From NCBI RefSeq assembly GCF_027570035.1, contig NZ_JAKMUU010000001.1, positions 496,001 to 560,000 on the forward strand: a DNA stretch of 64,000 nucleotides, written 5' to 3'. The DNA is from Corynebacterium curieae (GTDB taxonomy: Bacteria > Actinomycetota > Actinomycetes > Mycobacteriales > Mycobacteriaceae). The first letter of the stretch is position 1; every line of letters starts with the position of its first letter. Shown piece by piece: positions 48,158 to 57,895 of the stretch. The notes under the pieces were generated by a model, which saw only the letters and a list, made by a program, of their open reading frames with translations, did not search any database and was not told the DNA's origin. Made by a program: the position numbers and the translations under genes.

Positions 48158-49216
48158 ATGACCACTCACTGCGATGATCTATCTGCTCACGTAATCGAAC
48201 GCCTCATCACCGCCGCGCAACATGGCTGGGCACCGGCGGATTTAGAACACGTCTTAGGCTCGCACGCCTATCCCATCATCTATCGTGCAAGCCCACATGT
48301 TCCGGCACGGATTACCTCACCTGCGCTGCGCAAAGCCTGGCTGCAAATGCCCCCGCCAAAGGAGAATTTCATCCCGCGCGATAAGCTGCGCGCAATCATT
48401 AAAGAACTTATCCACCTACCTAGGCTGCGCGATACCGAGCTATTAGCGTCCGGTGAATCCCTGCGGGAAGACGGGCTCAGCGAAAAGCAGCGCAAAATCC
48501 GTGAAAAGGTCTTAGGCCTCTTGCGCAAAGCAGAATCCACCAGTTTTGAAGATGAGGCCGAAGTGCTGATTTCCAAGGCCCAGTCCTTGCAGCAAAAATA
48601 TCGTATTGAGGACCTGCTCACCTCCAATCTCCCAGACCTGATTTCTCATCGCGTGCACATCCACTCGCCCTATATCAAGCACCAAGCTTCCCTGCTCAGC
48701 ACTATTTCCGATGCCAATGGATGCACAACCCTCCTTATCCATGACAAAGGCTTGGCTTGCGTGATTGGTGCTCCTGCTGACGCCGCCCATTGCGCTGACC
48801 TTTTCGACTCCCTCAACCGCCAATGCGATTGGTTCATGCGCAATGGCGACGGTGCCGAAATTGCCCGCGCTACCAATACCACCGCCGCCTACCGGCGCAG
48901 CTTCCGCCTTTCTTACGCCGCACACATTGGAGAACTACTAGCCCAAGCCAATGAGGACGGAATCAAAGATAACCTGCGTGAGTCTCAGTACTGCGCGCAC
49001 CATGCAGATGCTGTAATTACCCAGACCCTTCCTGCACTGCAGGCACGCACCGATCATGCCATCGAGACTCGCAACCGTCTCTTCCCGAATCTGACGGAGA
49101 TGTCGCTATCTATGAACAGCCTCCATGGCATCAACGATGGCATTGCCGCGGCCGATAGGTCTCACCTTGGCGGCGACGCCACAGGAATCGGACCAATTCC
49201 AGAAATTACGCAGTAA
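48158..49216 (+). CDS. DUF2786-domain protein
   Basis: 352-aa cytosolic protein of unknown role. The DUF2786 segment is at about residues 108-150: KIREKVLGLLRKAESTSFED then EAEVLISKAQSLQQKY. A conserved-looking second domain follows (about 165-320, YRRSFRLSYAAHIGELLAQA). DUF2786 proteins are sometimes phage- or plasmid-associated but also occur in corynebacterial chromosomes. ATG 48158 with AAAGGAC and GAAGG before it; a frame 17 codons longer is ignored. No clear operon partner. Confidence 0.8.
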   Translation: MTTHCDDLSAHVIERLITAAQHGWAPADLEHVLGSHAYPIIYRASPHVPARITSPALRKAWLQMPPPKENFIPRDKLRAIIKELIHLPRLRDTELLASGESLREDGLSEKQRKIREKVLGLLRKAESTSFEDEAEVLISKAQSLQQKYRIEDLLTSNLPDLISHRVHIHSPYIKHQASLLSTISDANGCTTLLIHDKGLACVIGAPADAAHCADLFDSLNRQCDWFMRNGDGAEIARATNTTAAYRRSFRLSYAAHIGELLAQANEDGIKDNLRESQYCAHHADAVITQTLPALQARTDHAIETRNRLFPNLTEMSLSMNSLHGINDGIAAADRSHLGGDATGIGPIPEITQ

Positions 49217-49352
49217 TTTTTCCCTGCTCAAGGCCATCCTCGCCTCCCGTTCCCTATCAGCGAACGGAGGCCAAAGCTGGCACCGCGGCGAGGCTATAAC
49301 AGGTAAGATCACCGGTGAGATTTACTAGGTCTAGAAAGTAAAAGGTACGTGA

Positions 49353-51125
49353 ATGTCTACACAGTCTTTTCTCGAAGTTGAAGCGAAATTCTCCGTAGCC
49401 GAGTCCACTCAGCTCCCTGAACTGACTCGCCTCGAGGGAGTTGACCACGTTGCGGACACGCGCCACCACGCGCTTTCTGCCATCTATTACGACACTGAGG
49501 ATCTCCGCCTTACCCACGCCAAAGTCACTCTGCGCCGCCGCACCGGCGGCAACGATGATGGCTGGCACATCAAAATTCCTAGTGAGGCAGGCCGCACCGA
49601 AATCCACGCCGAGCTGGGCGAGCCCGTCGATGGCCGCTACGAGGTACCGGAAGAGCTTCTCCACCAAGTTCGCTCAATTATCCGCCACAACGAACTCAGC
49701 CCCATTGCACAGGTGGATAATAAGCGCACCGAGATGGTCTTGGCGGATGCCGATAATAAGCCGGTTGCTGAGTTCTGCGATGATCACGTCACTGCCTTTT
49801 CCTTCCTCCCCGGCGGCCAGCAGCAGTCGTGGCGCGAGTGGGAAGTCGAGCTAGCCGGCGATCTTCCCGGCACCGAAGAAGGAACGCAGTTTATTCGCCG
49901 CGCTACCTCCCTCCTGATCGGCGCCGGCGCGCGCGTTTCCTCTTCCCCATCCAAGCTGAAATCCGCCCTGGGTGATTCCTATGCCAATGCCCCGCTACCG
50001 CCAGCCTTGGTAACGCCAGACGTCGACACAGATTCCCCTGCCGCCGCGGTTATCACCGCGCTCCAAGCCAACCGCGACAAGCTCATCGACTATGACCCAC
50101 GCGTTCGCCGTGATGAGTGGGACTCGGTTCACCAGATGCGCGTAGCCACCCGCGAGCTGCGCAGCCATCTGCAGACCTTCCACGGCATTGTTGTAGGTCC
50201 AGAAATCGAAAAGATTGAAGCCGATCTCAAAGAACTTGCCGGCATTCTAGGCGTAGCGCGCGATGCAGAAGTAGTTGAAGAGCGCTGGCAAAAGCTGCTG
50301 GATTCCGAGGATTCTGACACCCTCGATGAATCCACCCGTGAACACATCGCTCAAGACATGGGTACTGCCTACCGCCGCGCGCACCGCCGCGTCATCGCGG
50401 CGCTAGATTCAGAGCGCTACCTCGAGCTACTGGAGTCCCTTGACCGCCTGCTCGCAGATCCGCCGACAGCCGATAAGCAGCAGGAATCCACCCCAGTAGA
50501 CAGCGATGCAAAGGAACAAGATATAAGCTCCGCTTCCGAATCTGCTGCGCAGCCAGAAGAATCGACCTCTGCGGACGCTGATGCTGCCCCTTCTTCCGAA
50601 GCCGCTGAGCACAGAGAGCCTGCCGCGGAAAAGGCAGAAAAGAAGGCAGAGAAAAAGAAGGCCAAGGAAAAGTCCGCAGACATGGACACGGTGATGGCCC
50701 AGCACCTAGAAAAGGCCTACAACAAGCTGGTCAAGCGCCATAAGAAAGCTGTACAGAACTGGGATAACCAAGAACTGTCCCTGCACGAGCGCGAGGACTA
50801 TTTCCACGATATGCGCAAGGCAGCTAAGAAGTTGCGCTATGCGGCAGAAGCTGCAGGTTCTGCCACCAATCTCAAGACCAAGCGCCTATACAAGGCCTGC
50901 AAGCAGATGCAGTCGGTGCTCGGTGATTTCCAGGATTCCGTGACCTCGCGCGATAAGCTGCTCGAGCTGGCAGATTCTGCCCGCCGTCGCGGTGAGAATA
51001 CCTTTGGCTACGGCCTGCTCTATCAGCGCGAGCGCACCATCGGCCTAAAGGCCTTGGATGATTACAACGAGTCCTTTAAGGACATCAAGGCTGCGTTTAA
51101 GCCACTGCGCAAGAAACTAAAGTAG
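49353..51125 (+). CDS. CYTH and CHAD domain-containing protein
   Basis: 590-aa protein. The N-terminal CYTH domain (about 1-205) begins FLEVEAKFSV, the ExExK signature of triphosphate tunnel metalloenzymes. The CHAD domain (about 235-590) has His-rich helices HQMRVATRELRSHLQTF and HDMRKAAKKLRYAAE; such domains bind polyphosphate. Between residues about 369 and 445 the CHAD is interrupted by a low-complexity Ser/Glu/Ala then Lys-rich insertion (ending EKKAEKKKAKEKSAD). ATG 49353. A polyphosphate role is inferred from the family. Confidence 0.93.
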   Translation: MSTQSFLEVEAKFSVAESTQLPELTRLEGVDHVADTRHHALSAIYYDTEDLRLTHAKVTLRRRTGGNDDGWHIKIPSEAGRTEIHAELGEPVDGRYEVPEELLHQVRSIIRHNELSPIAQVDNKRTEMVLADADNKPVAEFCDDHVTAFSFLPGGQQQSWREWEVELAGDLPGTEEGTQFIRRATSLLIGAGARVSSSPSKLKSALGDSYANAPLPPALVTPDVDTDSPAAAVITALQANRDKLIDYDPRVRRDEWDSVHQMRVATRELRSHLQTFHGIVVGPEIEKIEADLKELAGILGVARDAEVVEERWQKLLDSEDSDTLDESTREHIAQDMGTAYRRAHRRVIAALDSERYLELLESLDRLLADPPTADKQQESTPVDSDAKEQDISSASESAAQPEESTSADADAAPSSEAAEHREPAAEKAEKKAEKKKAKEKSADMDTVMAQHLEKAYNKLVKRHKKAVQNWDNQELSLHEREDYFHDMRKAAKKLRYAAEAAGSATNLKTKRLYKACKQMQSVLGDFQDSVTSRDKLLELADSARRRGENTFGYGLLYQRERTIGLKALDDYNESFKDIKAAFKPLRKKLK

Positions 51126-51186
51126 CCGCGCTCCCCAGAAAAGGCTCGGGGTAACACGGCTAAGCAGGTTGATGGCTGGGAGTTAA

Positions 51187-51375
51187 CTACTTCCAGTCAT
51201 CTTCCTCATCTGCGGCATCTGCCGCATCGTTGCGGGCCTGTGCGATTTCGATGGCATTTTCTGCCTCTTCGCGGGTGTCATACGGACCCATTCGATTTTC
51301 CCAGCCAGAGGCCTTGCCTTGGCTGACTTCCTTGGTGGCTGGATCAAAAAACCATTTCTGATCTGCATCGCTCAT
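51187..51375 (-). CDS. Small SPOR-like acidic protein, 62 aa
   Basis: Begins MSDADQKWFFDPATKEVSQG and continues with MGPYDTREEAENAIEIAQAR and a very acidic end (AADEEDDWK). The YDTREEAENA phrase resembles SPOR-type repeats found in short actinobacterial proteins. ATG 51373-51375 with GAGGAT nine bases upstream; an earlier start 14 codons before is not supported by a ribosome site. No signal peptide. The function is unknown. Confidence 0.75.
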   Translation of the reverse strand: MSDADQKWFFDPATKEVSQGKASGWENRMGPYDTREEAENAIEIAQARNDAADAADEEDDWK

Positions 51376-51637
51376 AAAAACTATCCTCTCAGTTATTGCT
51401 CCAGCGGCACCGGTCATACGCTGCCGCTGGTATGGTTTGTGCCCACACTACCCACGCTGCGTTAGCAATGCCCGCTAGAATGTGGGTCAGCACATTTCTT
51501 TTATACGAATCCAAGTCGTATTCCCCGCCCCCTGCGCTCAATGGTGGCGGGCATTCGTTGCTTTATGCGCACCGAGAGCGCGAATGAAGCTACGGAAACA
51601 ACTGGTCCTAGAACCTGGAAAAGGAGCTTTAGCACCC

Positions 51638-52912
51638 ATGCCACTGTGGTCAACCCCAGCAGAGCCTACCGCCAAGCGCGCAGCCCAGGCGCACACCGAG
51701 GTAACGGGGAGTACGCCCACACATACCGCAAGCGCGCCGGCCACGTGGTCGCTTATTGGTGAACACATTGATCACTTCGGTGGCATTGTCGCGATGTGTG
51801 TAGGCAAGCTGCGCGCAGCAGCCGCGGTCAGCCCGCGAACAGATGGCGTGGTGGCTGTGCATTTCCATCCGGCGCAGGGCGAGCCCGCTCATGATTCGAT
51901 CAGCCTGCAAGCGCTGGCGGATCTGGCAACGGCGCAACAGCCCTCCACGGATGCCGAAGGTCAACCGGTTATTCCGCCGGCGACGGAGGGCGGGTTGGCT
52001 GCCCGCGTGGGCGGCATTGTCCATACGATGATTAACCGCCAATTGCTCTCGCGCGAGACGGCCGGTGCGGATATCACCATCGCCTCCGATATTCCAGAGG
52101 GCGCGGGATTGGGCGCGGATGCCGCTGCGGACGTTGCCGTAGCGCTTGCGCTTATGGGAGCAGATGCGGACTTGGACGCACCGCTTAGGGCCCGGGTAGC
52201 GGATGTGTGTACTCAAGCCGTCAACATTTTTGCCGCGCGGCCGGCCTTACGCGCGCGCCACAGCGCTGCGCTGCGCAGCACGGGTGAAGGCGTATGCATC
52301 ATTGACTACGCCGATGGCTCTGTCACCCACGCCCCGCACGTGGTGGGCCGCGAGATCGCCGCCTTCGCGGTGGCGGTACCGGAGGATTTCTCCGCGCAGG
52401 AGGAAGCGGCCATTGCCGATATTCGCCAGCGCCAGCGCTTTATTGATGATGCCTGCCATTCCTTTGGCACCGATTCGCTGCGCTTGCTTCCCGACGCCCA
52501 ACAGCGCGTCCTCGATTGGCTCAAAGCCGTCCACAAGGTCTATGGCGAAGAAGGCCGCCCGAGTATCAGCGCCGCCACTGAGTGGATGGCCTTTTATGAG
52601 GAAGAAACCCAACGGGTAGAAAGGTTTGCGCGCTGCCTGCGCTCGCACCGCGGCGCGGAGCTCTTCCCTATCTTGTTGCAGTCACAATCCTCCCTCGCCA
52701 ATATCTATGGCCTAGATTCGGCGGAGAAGCTCGCCGAGCTGGTCACCGTGCGCGGTGCCGTGGCGGGGCGCTCGGCGCATGCGGGCACCTCGAACGCGGT
52801 CATCGCCTATGCTCCAGTAAAGAGCGCGCATAATTTCGCGGCCGACTTGGCGGAAGACGGCCTTCTCGTAGTTGAGCTGCAGCCTGGCGAGGCCGCGCGC
52901 GGCGAAAGTTAG
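51638..52912 (+). CDS. Galactokinase-like GHMP kinase
   Basis: 424-aa GHMP-family sugar kinase. The galactokinase signature appears as WSLIGEHIDHFGGIVAM (about residue 38), and the C-terminal GAVAGRSAHAGTSNAVIAY suits the substrate lobe. The ATP loop normally reading GLSSSAA is GLGADAAADVAV here (about 157), losing the usual Ser residues. No galT or galE is next to it. Start ATG 51638 gives MPLWSTPAEP, the most family-like N-terminus; AAGGAG is 13 bases upstream, rather far, and other starts in frame exist at 51584. Activity on galactose is uncertain. Confidence 0.75.
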   Translation: MPLWSTPAEPTAKRAAQAHTEVTGSTPTHTASAPATWSLIGEHIDHFGGIVAMCVGKLRAAAAVSPRTDGVVAVHFHPAQGEPAHDSISLQALADLATAQQPSTDAEGQPVIPPATEGGLAARVGGIVHTMINRQLLSRETAGADITIASDIPEGAGLGADAAADVAVALALMGADADLDAPLRARVADVCTQAVNIFAARPALRARHSAALRSTGEGVCIIDYADGSVTHAPHVVGREIAAFAVAVPEDFSAQEEAAIADIRQRQRFIDDACHSFGTDSLRLLPDAQQRVLDWLKAVHKVYGEEGRPSISAATEWMAFYEEETQRVERFARCLRSHRGAELFPILLQSQSSLANIYGLDSAEKLAELVTVRGAVAGRSAHAGTSNAVIAYAPVKSAHNFAADLAEDGLLVVELQPGEAARGES

Positions 52913-52924
52913 CAACCACACTGG

Positions 52925-54324
52925 CTAGTCGGCCGGCCAGGCAAAGAGCACCTCGCGTGTATCGGTATCCGCCGTCACCAGCGAAACGGTGGTTTCGCTG
53001 CCAGTTTCTGGAGAGCCCACGCTGTGGGCGAATACGGGTGGCTCCGGAACAAAAATGCGCGCTTTGTCCCGCTTCGGGTCCCCGCGGACCACGGTGGCCG
53101 GAAAATTAGTCCCGAGCCAGGGACGCAACACGGTGGCCTCAGTCAGGTTCAAGCAGGCCTTATCCACCTGGGAGGCGAGCTGCGAGGTCGAGCGCATCAC
53201 ACCGATGACCTCCGTGGCGCTCGCGCGCACCCACTCGGGAACCTCGTAGCCGCCGCACAGGGCTAGGCAGACCTCGGTGGCGAACCTATCCTATCGCAAA
53301 GGCGCCGCAGCGGCGCGGTCACATGCGCATAGTAGCCGCCGATGCCGGCGTGAACCTGCGCCTCCTGCTCACCTAACCAGGCATAGTCGGCGCCCCTCAG
53401 CAGGCTCTGGGCCTCGCGCATGACGGCCATGCCGCGCGGGGAATCGGCGTCGACGGTAAGGAGGAATTGGGGAATGGGGGCGTCGCCAAGCGCGAAGCCT
53501 AGCGCTTGCGCCTCGGCGCGGAATTGGCGCTCGTGCTCTGCCTCGGCTGCAGGCAGGGTGCGCAAGAAGCCCACGCCGGCTTCCTGCATGAGGCGTCCGG
53601 CGCACATGCCGGCGAGCAGCGAAATCTCCGAGTTATAGTCCATGACCTCATAGCGCGGCTCGATAATGAGCTCAAAGGTGCCATCATCATTTTCCACCAC
53701 GCGCTGGGAAGGAAGGCGCAAGGATATGGCCTCGCGGCGCAGGGAGGATTCTTGGCGCAGCCGGCCGACTTCCGGCAGCAGAGCAATGGATGGGTGAAGC
53801 TTGCCGGCCGCCAAGTCCGCGTGGGTGCCTTCATAATCCAGCCGGGCCTGGGAGTAGATGAGCGCGCGCTCAACGTGGAAGGACTCCACCTCTCCTTTGC
53901 CGTCTAAGTCAAAGGTCCACAACACCGCCGGCTTATCGGTGCCAGGCAGCAGCGAGGCTCGGTCCTCGGAAAGCTCTGGCGGATGCAGGCGCGCGGGCTC
54001 ATCGGGAAGATAGATGGTCTGGCCGCGGCGGAAGGATTCGCGCTCTAGCTCGCTGCCCGGTTCAATGAAGGCGGCAACATCCGCGATGGCATAAAAGACA
54101 CGGTAGCCGGCCTCGCGCTCCTCGATGTAGACCGCCTGATCCAAGTCCATGGAACCGGCAGGATCCAGGGTGACAAAGGGGATATCGCGGGCGTCGCGGC
54201 GCGATGCGGCATACCGGTCCTGCGCGCGGGCGGCCTGGGCGGTGACCTCGGCTGGGAAATCGGTGGCTACCGAAAATTCTGCGGCAATGGCGCGGAAATC
54301 AAGCGGGGCGGCGTAGAGCTTCAT
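52925..54324 (-). pseudogene. RNB-domain (RNase II/R family) ribonuclease, frameshifted
   Basis: The first part (53263-54324) encodes an RNB exonuclease core: IPFVTLDPAGSMDLDQAVY holds the catalytic acidic residues (about 50-60), then YRVFYAIADVAAFIEPGS and YYAHVTAPLRRLCDR. That frame then stops early at 53263. A tandem 5-bp repeat, CCTAT-CCTAT on the plus strand (53285-53294), shifts the frame; removing one copy restores DRFATEVCLALCGGYEVPEW and joins it to the second frame ending at 52925. The whole would be about 465 aa, normal for this actinobacterial family. The start is the ATG at 54322-54324 (MKLYAAPLDF). It lies just downstream of rnpB, on the same strand. Confidence 0.85.
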
Positions 54325-54351
54325 GCCCACCACCATAAACGTATTAGGGCG

Positions 54352-54801
54352 AATGAGCCGGCCTATAAGCCGGATTCTGTCTAACCGCGGCGCTCACAAG
54401 GGAGCACCGCGCGGTGAACATCCATCTAGACCAACCGTTGCCAGTTGGTTCCAGCAGCTACCTTCAGGCTCGAGCGAGCAGCCTTAAACCGCCTGATCGG
54501 GCCCCGCAACGTGGCGGGGCCGTGATGCCTTGCTCCCGGTGGGGTTTACCCAGCCACCGCCATCGCTGACGGTGCTGGTGCGCTCTTAACGCACCGTTTC
54601 ACCCTTACCTTGTGTCCCCAACTTGGCCGAAGCGCAAGTGGAGGCACGAGGCGGTCTACTTTCTGTTGCACTTGCCCGCGGGTTACCCCGGGTTGCCGTT
54701 AGCAACCACCGTGCTCTGTGGAGTCCGGACTTTCCTCGGCGCCCACGCGGCAGCACTTTGCTGCCCGTATGAAGCGACGCGATCACCCGGCCGGCTCATT
54801 C
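54352..54801 (-). ncRNA. rnpB: RNase P RNA, bacterial class A
   Basis: About 450 nt. On the minus strand the 5' part has GAGGAAAGTCCGGACTCCAC (CR-I region) and CAGAAAGTAGACCGCC; the 3' part has GGTAAGGGTGAAACGGTG then AGAACCCACCGG-like and ends GAATCCGGCTTATAGGCCGG. The terminal sequences GAATGAGCCGGCC and GGCCGGCTCATT pair as P1. The ends are set by that pairing and are approximate. It is the catalytic RNA maturing tRNA 5' ends. Confidence 0.93.
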
Positions 54802-54813
54802 GCGTTCCTTATT

Positions 54814-55944
54814 CTAGCGCAGCCCCGCCAGGTGACCCACATCGTTAAATCCGTGCACCATAGAGCCGCCATCCCAGAATTCCACCTGCGAAATGGCGGC
54901 CAAACCCAGGAAGAGGTGCCCAAAGGTGGCCGGGCCCGCATCGAGCGCCTGGCGGATGAAGGACTTAATCGGGTTAACGTGGCTGACCACCAGCACGGTT
55001 TTGCCTGCAAAGCGCTCTTGGAGTTCCTTGCGGGTCGTTCGCACACGGCGGTTGACCGCCTGCAGCGATTCGCCGCCCGGACAAGCGACGCTCGCATCGT
55101 ACAGCCATTCCTCGTGCAGTTCCGGATCGCGCTGGTAGGCCTCGGCCGCTGTCTTTCCTTCCCAGGCACCGAAGTCCACCTCGATGAGGCCGTCGACGGT
55201 TTCTACCTCGATATCGCGGCCATTGGCCACGGCCGCCGCAGTCTCCTGGCAGCGGCGCAGGGGCGAGCAGACGATGGCATCAAAGTCGGTGCCGGCAAGC
55301 GCTTGCGCAGCGGCGAGCGCCTGCTTTTGGCCCAGCTCGGTTAGCCCCGGGTTGGCGCGACCAGAGTACTGCTTGGCGGCCGACATCTCCGTCTGTCCGT
55401 GGCGAAGCAGGATAAAGCGGGTGGTCGGTCCGCGGTCCCCGAGCCAGTCGGTGGGGTGCGGCGCGGTGGTGTCCTGCTCCCCGGCCGGTGCTGGCTCGGC
55501 GTCTTCTTCACCGGCAACGATGCCTTCTGGGTGGCCGGCCGCTGCGGCATCCATGGCGTCATTGGACAGGGCGTCTGCCACCTTGTTTTTAGCGCGCGGC
55601 ACCCAGTCCAGGCTGAAGGTTGAAAAGCCGTTGATGTGCTCGCGGGCACGCAGGGCCAGCTTCTGCATATCAGGGTGCTTGATCTTCCAGCGGCCGTTAA
55701 TCTGTTCCACTACCAGCTTGGAATCCATGTGGAACTCCACCTCGGTAGCGCCCATCTCGGTTGCAGCCTCGAGCCCGCGCAACAGGCCGTTGTATTCGGC
55801 GACGTTATTGGTGGACTTAGTTCCTACTACGTAGACGATCTCGCGCAGGATACGCTGACCGCTGGCATCATAGACTACGGTGCCGGAACCGGCCACGCCG
55901 GGGTTGCCGCGGGAGCCGCCATCGGCATAAATGATGACCTTCAT
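54814..55944 (-). CDS. Bifunctional RNase HI / histidine phosphatase (CobC-like)
   Basis: 376-aa fusion also found in mycobacteria (Rv2228c type). The RNase HI domain (1-140) shows the catalytic acids in YADGGSRGNPG, NNVAEYNGLL and FHMDSKLVVEQ; it removes RNA from RNA:DNA hybrids. After an Ala/Glu/Pro linker (about 140-175), the phosphatase domain has the RHG motif in FILLRHGQTEMS and a second His in VVSHVNPIKSF; in mycobacteria it acts as alpha-ribazole phosphatase. ATG 55942-55944 overlaps the stop of the zinc-ribbon gene (TAATG), so the frame extending to 55983 is ignored. Confidence 0.95.
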   Translation of the reverse strand: MKVIIYADGGSRGNPGVAGSGTVVYDASGQRILREIVYVVGTKSTNNVAEYNGLLRGLEAATEMGATEVEFHMDSKLVVEQINGRWKIKHPDMQKLALRAREHINGFSTFSLDWVPRAKNKVADALSNDAMDAAAAGHPEGIVAGEEDAEPAPAGEQDTTAPHPTDWLGDRGPTTRFILLRHGQTEMSAAKQYSGRANPGLTELGQKQALAAAQALAGTDFDAIVCSPLRRCQETAAAVANGRDIEVETVDGLIEVDFGAWEGKTAAEAYQRDPELHEEWLYDASVACPGGESLQAVNRRVRTTRKELQERFAGKTVLVVSHVNPIKSFIRQALDAGPATFGHLFLGLAAISQVEFWDGGSMVHGFNDVGHLAGLR

Positions 55945-56660
55945 TAGACCAGACGCACCAGGTAGGAGCCGCAATCGCTGCACTGCGGCAGCTCATCGGC
56001 CGGGGCGTTGCGCACGGCGTTTTGCTCGGCCGGTGGCAGGACAATAAAGCACCCTCCGCAAGCACGGTTTGCCTTGAATTGGGCGGCACCGACGCCGTTT
56101 TCTTCGCGCTGGGAGTCATACTCGCCTAGAACTTCAGCGGGCAGCTGCTCGCGCAGTTCCCCGATGCGCACGGCCGGGTCCTCCTGGTTAGCTGCTGCTT
56201 CTTGGGCAGCCTCGGCTGCGCGGCGAAGCTTTTCCAGCTTGCGCTCGGAATCTGAAACGCGCGCGCCGTGCACGTCCAGATTGGAACGCAGCGCATGGAC
56301 CTCGTTATGGGCTTCTTGCAGCTCGCTCATGAGATCTGCGATACGGGACTTGGCGGCGTAAAGGTCGTGCTCAAGATCCTTGCGAGTTTCTGGGTCTAGC
56401 GCGGCGCCGAGCTGGCGCTTGTCATCGCGTTCGCGTTGGCGCAACTTGCGCTCATCGGCCTGGATGCGAAGGATTTCAGTCTCCATGTCATCGACGGCCA
56501 TCTGCGCGGAACCGGAGGCATCCAACAGGCGTTTGTGCTCCTGCTGAGCCTTCTCATACTCCGCTTGCTCCGGGATTTCCTTCTCGGCGCCGAGGTCCTG
56601 CGAGCGCTCTAGGTTGGCCAGCTCTAGCAGTACCGGCTGTAGTTCTTGCGATAGTTTCAC
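55944..56660 (-). CDS. Coiled-coil protein with C4-type zinc ribbon
   Basis: 238-aa cytosolic protein conserved in Actinobacteria beside the RNase HI fusion. Residues about 5-165 are a long antiparallel-type coiled coil (Glu/Arg/Leu/Gln-rich). The C-terminal zinc ribbon uses two CxxC pairs, CGGC and CSDC (about residues 200-233). The fold resembles FlgZ/HP0958-like proteins; a nucleic-acid or protein adaptor role is possible but unproven. It starts right after the Nif3-like gene (stop and start adjacent at 56660/56661) and overlaps the next gene. Confidence 0.9.
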   Translation of the reverse strand: MKLSQELQPVLLELANLERSQDLGAEKEIPEQAEYEKAQQEHKRLLDASGSAQMAVDDMETEILRIQADERKLRQRERDDKRQLGAALDPETRKDLEHDLYAAKSRIADLMSELQEAHNEVHALRSNLDVHGARVSDSERKLEKLRRAAEAAQEAAANQEDPAVRIGELREQLPAEVLGEYDSQREENGVGAAQFKANRACGGCFIVLPPAEQNAVRNAPADELPQCSDCGSYLVRLV

Positions 56661-57800
56661 TTATGACTCCTTTGGGTGCGCAGAGATAGTCCACGGGTCA
56701 GTGCGCAGGCTAATAATTTCCGTATCCAGTTCTAAAGCATCCTCTACGATATCGCGCGCCTGGGCCGTCCACGGAAATTCGCTGGCCCAGTGGGCAGTAT
56801 CGATAACGGCTGGGCCGCCGGCGCGCAGGTGTTCATCCACCGGGTGATGGCGCAGATCCGAGGTGACGTACACGTCCACGCCCAGCTTCGCGGCCGCAGA
56901 GAGAAAAGAATCACCCGCGCCGGAAGAGACGGCCACGGTGCGCACCTTCCGATCCGGATCGCCTGCTGCCCGGATGCCCCAGACGGTCTCCGGCAGGGAG
57001 TTGGCCACCTGTTGAGTGAACTCGCGCAGGGTCATTTCCTGCGACAGCTCTCCCACGCGTCCGAGGCCAAGCGCCGTATCGAGGTCTTGGTGGCCGGCGG
57101 TTTCCGTAATGTCATAGGCCGGAACCTCATAAGGGTGGGCGGCGTGCAGGGCCTTCAACAAAGAGGAGCGAAGAGCAGACGGTGCGACGAACTCGACGCG
57201 GATTTCCTCACCGCGATGCAGCGCGCCAATTTCTCCCTCGGTAGGGTCCGCTCCCTCCTCCGGCTGGAATTGGCCCGTGCCCGCAATATCGAAGGAGCAG
57301 TGGGAGTAGGAGCCGATGTGGCCCGCACCGGCGTCGAAAAGCGCCTGCTTTACCTCCTCGGCCGCGGAGACCGGCACGTGAACGCCCCACTTGTCCACGC
57401 CTTGCGGCTCCGGCACGATGGGTCGGCCGGGGTTGATGCCTACCAGCTCCGCGAGCTTATCGTTTACGCCCGGCCGCGCCTTATCGGCATTGGTATGGGC
57501 CGCAAAAAGCGCGACGCCATTGCTGACCAGCGTGTGTACGACCTTGCCCTTGGGCGTATCGGCCGCCACGGACTCCACCCCGCGCAAGAGCAGTGGATGG
57601 TGGACCACGAGCATGTCGGCGCCGAGTTCTACCGCGCGCTCGGCCACCGCCTGGGTGCAGTCCAAGGCAAAAGCCACGCGCTTGACCTCCGCGGCCGGAT
57701 CGCCGCAGATAAGCCCCACGGCATCCCACTTTTCCGCCAGGTGTGGCGGGTAGGCCTCATCGAGTACGCGGCGGACATCGCCCACGCTCACAGCGGACAT
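56661..57800 (-). CDS. Nif3-like dinuclear metal-centre protein (DUF34/YqfO type)
   Basis: 379-aa hexameric toroid family with a di-metal site. Metal ligands are in DMLVVHHPLLLRG, AHTNADKARPGVND and, near the end, SDLRHHPVDEHL. A PII-like insertion of about 110 residues occupies the middle (WGVHVPVSAAEEVKQALFDA to YEVPAYDI), as in the long YqfO form. Its biochemical role is unsettled; GTP cyclohydrolase-like activity was once suggested for relatives. ATG 57798-57800 has AAGGAG upstream. It is first of a three-gene unit with the zinc-ribbon and RNase HI genes, and divergent from the tyrosine phosphatase. Confidence 0.93.
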   Translation of the reverse strand: MSAVSVGDVRRVLDEAYPPHLAEKWDAVGLICGDPAAEVKRVAFALDCTQAVAERAVELGADMLVVHHPLLLRGVESVAADTPKGKVVHTLVSNGVALFAAHTNADKARPGVNDKLAELVGINPGRPIVPEPQGVDKWGVHVPVSAAEEVKQALFDAGAGHIGSYSHCSFDIAGTGQFQPEEGADPTEGEIGALHRGEEIRVEFVAPSALRSSLLKALHAAHPYEVPAYDITETAGHQDLDTALGLGRVGELSQEMTLREFTQQVANSLPETVWGIRAAGDPDRKVRTVAVSSGAGDSFLSAAAKLGVDVYVTSDLRHHPVDEHLRAGGPAVIDTAHWASEFPWTAQARDIVEDALELDTEIISLRTDPWTISAHPKES

Positions 57801-57895
57801 GGAGGTACTCCTTTATGCTCGTTTCATGGAATAGTTACTACTGCTATATCCTATCTTCCGCACCACAGTACTATTCGCGCGAAGGGGTTTTCCGC

